Positions 25,443 through 32,938 of a DNA stretch of 64,000 nt are shown here, one piece after another. Made by a program: the position numbers and the translations under genes. This DNA is from Billgrantia ethanolica (lineage in GTDB: Bacteria > Pseudomonadota > Gammaproteobacteria > Pseudomonadales > Halomonadaceae). Numbering within the stretch: the stretch's first letter is position 1; each line of letters opens with the position of its first letter. The stretch spans positions 248,001 through 312,000 of the forward strand of contig NZ_JABFTX010000004.1 in assembly GCF_021404305.1 (NCBI RefSeq), read 5' to 3'. The notes beneath the pieces were generated by a model, which made no database searches, was not told the DNA's origin, and was given only the letters and a program-made list of their open reading frames with translations.

Positions 25443-25580
25443 TACTGAGCACGGAGGCTCAGCCAGGGACGACCGAGTCAGGAAGACTCACTATCCAGGG
25501 ATGCTCGGGTGGAAGGATGCTCGAGGTGGAGGTAAGGAAGCGAAGATCCAGCCCGGCCGCAAGGCCGGGCTTTTCGTTTG
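25443..25580 (+). ncRNA. Rsm/Csr-type small RNA (CsrA/RsmA sponge)
   Basis: Not a protein gene: the region contains eight GGA motifs within 86 bases (25453, 25467, 25481, 25499, 25511, 25515, 25528, 25536). The first two hairpins have GGA in the loop: CTGAGC-ACGGAG-GCTCAG (25445-25462) and GAGTC-AGGAA-GACTC (25475-25489). A 9-base direct repeat GGATGCTCG (25499 and 25515) carries two more. It ends in a strong rho-independent terminator. With the GacA site upstream this is the standard layout of RsmX/Y/Z or CsrB RNAs, which bind and titrate RsmA/CsrA. The 5' end is estimated, not visible from a clear promoter. Confidence 0.82.
25550..25575 (+). terminator. Terminator of the Rsm-type RNA
   Basis: Stem AGCCCGGCC / GGCCGGGCT with loop GCAA, followed by TTTCGTTT. 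This is a typical rho-independent terminator. Confidence 0.92.
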
Positions 25581-25649
25581 TCCTACCCGCTGTCCCTACC
25601 CAACAAGTGTGCCGTCAGGCCCAACACCATCAGTGATACCGGGTGACAT

Positions 25650-26765
25650 TCAGGCCACCACCTCCTGATTGCGATAAGCCTCGGCGAACACTTCTTCGAT
25701 GGACTGCTGCGGGTCGCGCTGGCGAATCCGCCGAACCTCTTCCGACAGACGCACCAGCTCCTCGCTGGGCTTGGCCCACTGCTCCTTGGGGAGCGGCTTG
25801 GACCATTCCACCATCTCCGGTGGCAGCGACTTGGTGCCGGAGCGTCTGAGTAGCCACGTTTCCAACTCAGCCAGATAGCCCGGCAGGGTCCAGAAAGTGA
25901 GCAGGTGATAAAGGTACCAACCCAAGGTGTAGCACCAGCCCACCTCTCCGTTACGGCGGCGACGGTGAAGCCGGCGATGGGCGTTGCGGATGGTATGCGC
26001 TCCCTCCCAAGGGGGATCCCCCTCTTCCCGGATGGACAGCGGGCTCTGGATCTCATCGAGCGTGTTGATCTCGTACTCCATATAGCCGCGAAGCGCTTCC
26101 CATTCAGCAAGGGCCAGAGGCAAAGCCGGCGTCATGAACTCCGTTTTCACCCACTGGTTGGTACCGGGCAACACATAGCCGATCCCCATACCGTACTGTT
26201 GCTGCACGCCATATTGAGTGACGCCACGCGTCTCGAATATCCATACGCGCAGCGACTCCCAGGGCACGAAAACCGGCGCCTCATAGCCCTCACCGTTCTT
26301 CTTTTCCGGCACAAAGCAGACCTCACGCCGCTGTCGGTGAAAGCGTGTCGGAATTACCTTTTTGCGCTTTGAATGGACGGAAATAACACCCCAAAGGCCA
26401 GCAATTAGCACAGTGGCCGACATGTATAGGCCATTCCTTATAAAGCCATCAGAGAGAGCATTGAAGAGTCTTTCCGACATAAATGGTGATAGAACTAGAG
26501 GCATCACAACAGCCACTAGAAGAAACCCCTTAAAGGCTCCCCCCAGAACTAGTTGGTTGCCAAAAACACCGGGCCAGCCAGCGCCATAGTCTAGCCATGT
26601 ATCGTTGAGCTCGCTGACTGCCCCTTCGTTTAGCGCCGACTCCCCCGTTGGGAGGGGGAGAGGTGCCAGAAAGGAAATACGCCCCCCTGGCAAAGGCTCT
26701 ACATCGCCAGCGCGTTGAGGTTGGGTGGGGTCGGGCCTAGAAAAGCCTTTGCGTTGCTTGGCCAT
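25650..26765 (-). CDS. Membrane protein, paralogue 2 of the T6SS immunity-like pair
   Basis: 371-aa protein, probably of the DUF6708-like family linked to type VI effectors; I cannot confirm the family name. It has two hydrophobic helices (about residues 72-92 and 108-128), then a soluble domain with RGVTQYGVQQQYGMGIGY and a conserved end WSKPLPKEQWAKPSEELVRL. The same blocks occur in the next gene upstream, so the two arose by duplication. ATG 26765 lies two bases after the paralogue's stop. The membrane-coding part is richer in A+T than the locus average. Most likely immunity protein for the large effector or a decoy copy. Confidence 0.7.
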   Translation of the reverse strand: MAKQRKGFSRPDPTQPQRAGDVEPLPGGRISFLAPLPLPTGESALNEGAVSELNDTWLDYGAGWPGVFGNQLVLGGAFKGFLLVAVVMPLVLSPFMSERLFNALSDGFIRNGLYMSATVLIAGLWGVISVHSKRKKVIPTRFHRQRREVCFVPEKKNGEGYEAPVFVPWESLRVWIFETRGVTQYGVQQQYGMGIGYVLPGTNQWVKTEFMTPALPLALAEWEALRGYMEYEINTLDEIQSPLSIREEGDPPWEGAHTIRNAHRRLHRRRRNGEVGWCYTLGWYLYHLLTFWTLPGYLAELETWLLRRSGTKSLPPEMVEWSKPLPKEQWAKPSEELVRLSEEVRRIRQRDPQQSIEEVFAEAYRNQEVVA

Positions 26766-26767
26766 CG

Positions 26768-27871
26768 TCAGGCTTCGACACCCTGGCGACGATAAGCCTC
26801 GCTGAAGATCTCCTCGATGGGACTGAGAGGATTCTCCGCGCGCAGTCGGCGCACCTCGGCCGATAGGCGCACCAATTCCTCGCTGGGCTTGGCCCACTGC
26901 TCCTTGGGGAGTGGCTTGGACCACTCTTCCACTTCCGCTGGGCGCAGCTTGGAGCGGCTTTTCATCAGCCGCTTGGCTTCCCACTCGGTCAGGTAGCCGG
27001 GCAGATTCCATAGTTCAATGACATGGTAGGCATACCAGAAAAAAGCGAAGATCGGCCCCACTTCTCCATTGGCCCGGCGCTCGCGCATCCGGCGGCGCGC
27101 ATTGCGCAGCGTATGCACCCCTTCCCAAGGTGGATCGTCCTTGCCCCGCGGCAGGTGGGGGTCCTGGAGCTCGTGCAGCGAGTGGACTTCATAGTCCATA
27201 TAGGCGCGGATCGCTTCCCAATTGCTGATCGCCAGGGGCAAGCCCGCCGACATGAATTCAAGTTTCAGCCACTTGCCCGTCTCCGGGTGGGCATACCCAA
27301 CCCCCATACCGTACTGCTGCTGTACACCGTACTGAGTGACACCGCGCGCTTCCACTACCCAGGCCATCAAGGACTCCCAAGGCACGTAGACGGCTTCCTG
27401 CGTATCGGTCAGGGTAAAGCAGACTTCCCGGCGCTGACGATTGAAGCGGACGGGGATGCTGCGTTTCAAATCCTGGATGCCCATATAGTGCCCGATATAC
27501 ATGAGCAATAAACCAGCCACCCCCCCTATTATACCTGACCAAAAAAAACCGCCATATACGCTCTTGGCCATGTCTAATGGCAATAAGGCCAAGCTAATCA
27601 GAGGAAATCCTATCAAGCACAGCAATACAAACCCCAAACATCCCGCAGTAATCATCTGCCATCCAAAGACATTCGGCCACCCACCCCCGAAATCCAGCCA
27701 AGCGTCATTAAGCTCACTTACCGCCTTGCTCATATCCAGGGGCGGCTGACCCGTCGATAAGGGCAGCGGCGCCAGATAGGTAATTCGCCCACCGGGAACA
27801 ACCTGTATGTCACCCGCACGGTGAGGCTGAGCAGGGTCGGGCCCAGGAAGGCCCTTGCATTTCTTGGTCAT
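26768..27871 (-). CDS. Membrane protein, paralogue 1 of the T6SS immunity-like pair
   Basis: 367-aa paralogue of the following gene, with the same layout: an N-terminal PDPAQPHRAGDI-type start, SELNDAWLDFGGGWP, two membrane helices, RGVTQYGVQQQYGMGVGY and WSKPLPKEQWAKPSEELVRL. Divergence is greatest in the membrane helices. It follows the 254-aa membrane protein after 18 bases. Location directly behind a VasX-like effector points to immunity; no direct evidence is visible. Confidence 0.7.
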   Translation of the reverse strand: MTKKCKGLPGPDPAQPHRAGDIQVVPGGRITYLAPLPLSTGQPPLDMSKAVSELNDAWLDFGGGWPNVFGWQMITAGCLGFVLLCLIGFPLISLALLPLDMAKSVYGGFFWSGIIGGVAGLLLMYIGHYMGIQDLKRSIPVRFNRQRREVCFTLTDTQEAVYVPWESLMAWVVEARGVTQYGVQQQYGMGVGYAHPETGKWLKLEFMSAGLPLAISNWEAIRAYMDYEVHSLHELQDPHLPRGKDDPPWEGVHTLRNARRRMRERRANGEVGPIFAFFWYAYHVIELWNLPGYLTEWEAKRLMKSRSKLRPAEVEEWSKPLPKEQWAKPSEELVRLSAEVRRLRAENPLSPIEEIFSEAYRRQGVEA

Positions 27872-27889
27872 CGCGACTCCCCGGCGGGC

Positions 27890-28654
27890 CTAATCCACCG
27901 CAAAGGCACCATCCGAGTCGACGTCCAGCTTGCACTCACGGTAAGGGGTATTGGGAAGCTTCTCTCGAAAGAACTCGATGCGCTTATCGATTTCTTTTTT
28001 GTGGCAATAGAGTGTCTTGTAGGCTTGATAGCTAAAGCCGTCTTCATTGTGGTAGGTGAAGCGCAGGCCGATGACAGCCCGCTCCCGCCATACGGCGATT
28101 TCCTCGGCATTCTTCCAATCGATTTCATAGTGCTGATCGTCACGCACCATCGACCGATAATTTTTCGACGTGCCCATCAGCGCGGCGGCGATCCCGATAC
28201 CGACGGGTCCGATGGCAGCAATAAGAAAGGCCGGGTCGATGAACACCAAGAAGAGCACCACCACACCAGAGCCGATAGCCGTCCAAGTCATCACTGGCTT
28301 GACCGAATCGATCTGGGGTTTCCAGGAAAACACCTCAATGCGCTTGTCGGTAAGACGGTAGACGATAATGGCGGTCTGGTGTGTCATACTCATGGTAATG
28401 AGAACGCCAAACAAAAAAACCCCCCCGCCAGCAAGAACCCTACCTAGTATCGATTCAATACCCCACCCAAATGCAAACCATAAGCCTGCTGCCATAGAGA
28501 TGGCGGTCATAACCAACAAGAGTAAGTTGGCTGCGAGCACATAGTAATTTCGAGCGCGAATCTGCCACGCCATCAAAGCGGGTTCATCAGCATGCTTCCA
28601 TGGCATCTGCGCCACATAGTCCTGCTTGGGTTGGATAAACCACATGTTCGTCAT
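27890..28654 (-). CDS. Membrane protein adjacent to the T6SS effector, putative immunity protein
   Basis: 254 aa with two pairs of membrane helices (about residues 38-85 and 123-160) and a soluble C-terminal domain. I do not recognise the family. Its gene starts 7 bases after the effector stop, the position where cognate immunity genes of VasX-type pore-forming effectors normally lie (for example tsiV2 behind vasX). The N-terminal MPWKHADEPALMAW stretch is likely cytoplasmic. This is the strongest immunity candidate by position. Confidence 0.68.
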   Translation of the reverse strand: MTNMWFIQPKQDYVAQMPWKHADEPALMAWQIRARNYYVLAANLLLLVMTAISMAAGLWFAFGWGIESILGRVLAGGGVFLFGVLITMSMTHQTAIIVYRLTDKRIEVFSWKPQIDSVKPVMTWTAIGSGVVVLFLVFIDPAFLIAAIGPVGIGIAAALMGTSKNYRSMVRDDQHYEIDWKNAEEIAVWRERAVIGLRFTYHNEDGFSYQAYKTLYCHKKEIDKRIEFFREKLPNTPYRECKLDVDSDGAFAVD

Positions 28655-28661
28655 TGTCTCC

Positions 28662-31600
28662 TTAGGAGGTCGGCACGGTCAGCTCAACGATGGCCGAGGA
28701 GCACAACCCACGGTACCGGTCATCGACCTCTACCTCGTACTTACCCCACCGTGGTTCGGCCTTGTAAAAGGTGAAGCTGAGCCCGCCATTGGCATCGCCG
28801 TATATAGCTTCCTCATAGGATACACTGAATAGAAAGGGCTGACCGTCCGGCAGCTGATCGGCAGACAGCCAGGCTTGCCACACTCGCAACGGGTCACCCT
28901 CGACGTAGGTTGCGGCTTCAGGTAATTCCCGATTGATCTCGGTGGCAGGGCGATCAGCAAAGCTGTCCGACGATGCCCAAAAGCCTCCCATAGCGCTCTG
29001 TGAAACCGAGACTTTTTCGCCGCCCAAGACGGCTGGCAGGGCCAGTTGAATCCAGTAGCCCTGCAGCGTTTCCACTCTTCTGCCAGGCGAGAACTGAGAA
29101 GACGTTCGTGACACATCGAACTCGGCCCTGACAACCGGCGTCAGTTTGAGCGAGGGAGCAAGACGAGCTTCATTGAGCGCACGCAGTTCCGCGGTCCGGT
29201 CGGCATCGCTATCGGTCCACTTGTTGGCCTTGCCCCAAGTGCTTTGATAGAGCCATAGACGAACGCCTTCTCGACGATAGTGCTCGGCAAGCATGGAAGC
29301 AATCAGATAGCCAACGCTTAGAGCCAGAAGGGCCCAGCTAGCCCAAGGAGCAAGGATCCAGCCAAAGGCAAACCAGCGCCCCAATAGCGCTCCGCCAAGC
29401 TGAGCACCTCCAACAACCGACATCCCGGTAGTAGCTAGGCCTTGAGCTAAAAGAGCATGTCGCTCTGAATTACTAGTCGCGTTGCCATACTTCTGAGAGA
29501 TTTGCCAAGTCTCTATTCCCGCCCCAATAGCAGCAAAAGCGGCCATACCCGCAACCCGACTGGATAGCTTGGCGGCGATTCGTGCCGCGCTTGCCTGCCC
29601 GGCAGCTTGCCACCTGGCTATACCAACTCCGGTTATTCTTCTCGTGGCTCCACGCAGCGAGGCCATCTGATGCGCATGCCGCTGCCAGTAAGGCATGACC
29701 CATAGCGCCATGACTGCGGCAGTGGCGTAGCTGGCCTGGCTGGCGAGTTTCTCCAGGTCGGCCTGGTTCATGCCGTCCCGCTGGGCGTTCCTAATACCAT
29801 CGGCCACGTTGACCAAATTGAGTGCGGCGATCAGCAGCGGCAGTCCACCGATGCCTCGGCTCTCCATCCACTGAGCCATCCGTTGCCGAGCCGCCACAGC
29901 GCTACCTGCACCACGCTGAATGCGCAGGCGATGTTGCTCGCGCAGCTCGTCGAAGCCCAGTGTGGCAAGCGGTGCCGCAGCGCCTTGAGCAGGGCCTGCG
30001 GTAAAACGCTTCGGCTCTTGCAGTGCCAAGGCCCGATAGTCGTTTTCGAGCGAGCTCAGCGTGCGAAACACCTCGGCACGCCGGCCAGACGACATAGGTG
30101 CACGTAGTAACAGCTGCTGAGTCTTGATCTGCACCAACAGACGGAGCATGCCGGCACGCCAATGGCGTTGCTGGGCCAAGGCCCTGTCGTTGCGCTGCAG
30201 GAAGGTGCCCTGATTATCGGGATGAACGAAGGCCGCCAGCATGACAATCGAGGCCCCCCTGGCGATTTGCTGAGCAGCCACCTGAGCCCCAGCGCCTGCG
30301 GCGGGCAACGCCTGATAGGCAAGCGCCTCCCATACTTGCCTGCCGGCACCGGCTGCCACCTTCTGCAAGGTGGCAAATGTGTCTTGCACAGGCTGGGCCA
30401 AAGCCAGGAACATTGCTGATTGCTGCACATGCTCCAACTGCAGTACGGTATCGACGTGGCCGGCAAAGCCGGCCACGTCGCTTGGCATGACACCAAGCCC
30501 ACCAGCGCCATCCACTCCTCCCTCTAGCCACTGCTGAGCGATACCATCAAGGGCCGCAGCCAACGTTGGGGAGAAGTTGAAAGGCCCTGTACCGATCAGG
30601 CTATCGCGCTCCCGGAAGGTCCCGGTGAGCCATTGCCGCCCTTGTTCGGTGGCCCCCAAAGCTTGACTGACCAGATCGGCGAATTCCAATAAAGTCTGCG
30701 ATTGCGCTTCGTCGCAAAGATCGAAGCAGAGACTTTCACCATCCGTGGGCAGTCGCTCGAGCCAGACAATGACATCTTCGAGACTGGCTTTAGCATGGGC
30801 TTGCAACCGTTCAAGACGCGGTTGCTCAGAGCTGATGAAATTTACGACACCAGCATAATCGACATCGTCTCTCCAGCGTCGTTTGCTACGCCATGCATCC
30901 CGTGCATCGCGACTCGGCGGCTCGATGCCCATGGCAGCCAGGTTGGAGTCGATTGCAGCGATGCGCTCCTCATGCTGGCGCTGCAACGGAGAGCCAGCGC
31001 GACCGAAGGGAGAGCCTCGGTTCATTGCGGTGGAGAACTCCTGCGCCTCCTGCGCTTCCAGACGCTGCTGGAGTAGTCGTTGAGCCTGACGGTACATCTC
31101 AGGGTCATCGCGGACCGCCTCCGGTAGATCGCTGTCGTCAGGACCGCACAGTGCCTGGGTCACCAGCGCTGTTTCCAGCTTGTGCCCATGCTCGTCGAGG
31201 AAAGCTTCCCGCTCCGTTTCTCGCCCCAATAGCGCCATGATCAGATCGTTGACGATGCCGAGGTCGTCATCCAGCGCGACGAAGAGCGCTTCGTCATGGC
31301 GCTCCACTTTCGCCAGCACGCTCTCCTGAGTGATCTCCGGCTTGACGGAGAGGACTTCGTAAAGGCTGTCCTCCTCCCCTCCCACCTCTCCCACTTCTTC
31401 TTCACGCTCGGCAGTCGAGACGGTGGTTGTGGTGAAACCATCAACGGCTCCGTTGGGTGTGATATCCGCCACATGCGCAGCCAGCTGGGTGATGGGGCCG
31501 ACATTGGCGGGAAAAGCACCACCCGGCTGGGCCGTGCCTGTTAATGCAGCCAGCAGATCGACGGAACGCATCACGCGCTGGCGCACCTGGGCATCGGCCA

Positions 31601-32006
31601 GCATGTGGGCCTGGATACGTTCGGTCCATTGCACCGGGGAGTAGGCCAGGGCAAGCTGCGCCTGGGTGGAATAGGTCAAATGGGGCTGGCCACCGAAGGT
31701 GGCACCCTCAACCCTATGCTCATCGATGCGCTGTTCGCCCTCTTCCTTGACCCAAACGTACACCCAGCCGTCGCGCAGTTGTCGCAGCGTGTAGCTGCGA
31801 GTCTGGAGCTCAGGATAGTCCGGGCCCTGCCAGGGAGATGCCAGGGGGTGTGGTGCCGGCTCGCCGGCTTGCCCCGGCGCTTCGTCAATGGCGTAACGTA
31901 CGGGAAAGAGGGCAACGTCGAGCAGTAGTGGACACATGCCACCACCCAGCGGTGATTCATCGAAGCGAGCGTCGCGTTGTTGGCACTGCACGTCCCTGTC
32001 AGTCAT
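28662..32006 (-). CDS. Large VasX-like T6SS effector
   Basis: 1114-aa protein. The N-terminus (LDVALFPVRYAIDE, then TRSYTLRQLRDGWVYVW) matches the VasX/BTH_I2691-type N-terminal domain of T6SS effectors. A long helical middle follows. About residues 725-930 hold three or four strong membrane helices, as expected for a colicin-like pore-forming toxin. A C-terminal soluble domain of about 180 residues ends the protein. Role by family: disrupts the target inner membrane. The order VgrG, DUF4123 chaperone, VasX-like effector, membrane proteins matches the Vibrio vgrG-vasW-vasX-immunity arrangement. It overlaps the DUF4123 gene by 8 bases. Confidence 0.82.
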   Translation of the reverse strand: MTDRDVQCQQRDARFDESPLGGGMCPLLLDVALFPVRYAIDEAPGQAGEPAPHPLASPWQGPDYPELQTRSYTLRQLRDGWVYVWVKEEGEQRIDEHRVEGATFGGQPHLTYSTQAQLALAYSPVQWTERIQAHMLADAQVRQRVMRSVDLLAALTGTAQPGGAFPANVGPITQLAAHVADITPNGAVDGFTTTTVSTAEREEEVGEVGGEEDSLYEVLSVKPEITQESVLAKVERHDEALFVALDDDLGIVNDLIMALLGRETEREAFLDEHGHKLETALVTQALCGPDDSDLPEAVRDDPEMYRQAQRLLQQRLEAQEAQEFSTAMNRGSPFGRAGSPLQRQHEERIAAIDSNLAAMGIEPPSRDARDAWRSKRRWRDDVDYAGVVNFISSEQPRLERLQAHAKASLEDVIVWLERLPTDGESLCFDLCDEAQSQTLLEFADLVSQALGATEQGRQWLTGTFRERDSLIGTGPFNFSPTLAAALDGIAQQWLEGGVDGAGGLGVMPSDVAGFAGHVDTVLQLEHVQQSAMFLALAQPVQDTFATLQKVAAGAGRQVWEALAYQALPAAGAGAQVAAQQIARGASIVMLAAFVHPDNQGTFLQRNDRALAQQRHWRAGMLRLLVQIKTQQLLLRAPMSSGRRAEVFRTLSSLENDYRALALQEPKRFTAGPAQGAAAPLATLGFDELREQHRLRIQRGAGSAVAARQRMAQWMESRGIGGLPLLIAALNLVNVADGIRNAQRDGMNQADLEKLASQASYATAAVMALWVMPYWQRHAHQMASLRGATRRITGVGIARWQAAGQASAARIAAKLSSRVAGMAAFAAIGAGIETWQISQKYGNATSNSERHALLAQGLATTGMSVVGGAQLGGALLGRWFAFGWILAPWASWALLALSVGYLIASMLAEHYRREGVRLWLYQSTWGKANKWTDSDADRTAELRALNEARLAPSLKLTPVVRAEFDVSRTSSQFSPGRRVETLQGYWIQLALPAVLGGEKVSVSQSAMGGFWASSDSFADRPATEINRELPEAATYVEGDPLRVWQAWLSADQLPDGQPFLFSVSYEEAIYGDANGGLSFTFYKAEPRWGKYEVEVDDRYRGLCSSAIVELTVPTS

Positions 32007-32937
32007 GGGAAACCTCTTTCATGGTGTTGGTTCTTATGCTCGCTTTGCTCAGCAGAGCCACAGCCTCAGGAGTACGGCTCCAGGCATCGAGTGCGTAGAG
32101 CCGTTCCTGGCGCGAGAGCCTCTCACTCTGTGCGGTGCAGGCAATCCAATGCAGATACGGCCCATCACTCGCGCTCATGAAGTTCTCGCCCCAATGCAGG
32201 CTCAGATCGAGCCAGATAGCTATCTGCCGCTCGGTCGAGGCTCCCCAAGCCAACGCATCGTCGATACGCGTATCCATCCACGCGCCCCGGCTTTCGGGGG
32301 GCAGTGCCTGCCAGGCTTGACTGGCATTGGCCAGGAAGTACTCGGCCAGGCGCTCCTTGAACTGCCAGCGCGTCACCACCTCCAGCGCCGCGAGCTGAGG
32401 CGCACCCATGACGTGTAGCTGCGAGCGCTCATCGTGCTCGCCGAGCGGGGAACTCGCATCAGGCTGGAAGGCGCACCATGTCAGTACCGACGTCGCAGCC
32501 CAGTTAGGCGACCACTCCGCTACCCACCAGGTTCGAATGGGACCCATGACGTCGGCCGGCACCGCATTGCCATAGCTGGCCAGCCAGTGGCGTGTCACCA
32601 GTGGGTCGGCAAAGCGCAGCAGCTTTTCCTGACCCGCCGCTTCGAACGTTACGAACTGGCGCAGATGCTCGGCCAATTCCGCGCTGCTCGCATCGCTGTG
32701 CAGCCATGTCAGAGCCCGTGTCCACTCTCCCTGTGTTTCGCGTAGCACTTCATCGTGAAGCCCCGAGCCTTGCAGGCGCACCAGGATGGGCCCTTGCTCT
32801 GCCAACGACGCCCAGCGGGTCGTCAGGTACAACGGCTCAATGTCGGCAACATCGTCACGACCATACAGACGCTCGAAGGCGCGGGAATAACGCACACCAT
32901 CCACCAATGCGTGGGTAGCCTCCCGTGAGTCATCCAT
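31999..32937 (-). CDS. DUF4123 effector chaperone (VasW/Tap-like)
   Basis: 312 aa. The N-terminal part (MDDSREATHALVDG, LYGRDDVADIEPLYLTTRWA) fits DUF4123 chaperones, which load cargo effectors onto VgrG. The ATG at 32937 lies one base after the VgrG stop, and an upstream AGGGAAG serves as ribosome-binding site. It overlaps the effector gene by 8 bases. By its position it should escort the VasX-like effector to the adjacent VgrG. Confidence 0.82.
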   Translation of the reverse strand: MDDSREATHALVDGVRYSRAFERLYGRDDVADIEPLYLTTRWASLAEQGPILVRLQGSGLHDEVLRETQGEWTRALTWLHSDASSAELAEHLRQFVTFEAAGQEKLLRFADPLVTRHWLASYGNAVPADVMGPIRTWWVAEWSPNWAATSVLTWCAFQPDASSPLGEHDERSQLHVMGAPQLAALEVVTRWQFKERLAEYFLANASQAWQALPPESRGAWMDTRIDDALAWGASTERQIAIWLDLSLHWGENFMSASDGPYLHWIACTAQSERLSRQERLYALDAWSRTPEAVALLSKASIRTNTMKEVSHD

Positions 32938-32938
32938 T

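Noticed and set aside
25247..25636. 129-codon + strand open frame across the sRNA region
   Set aside because: Overlaps the acyltransferase end in another frame, has no ribosome-binding site, and the sRNA elements explain the region better.
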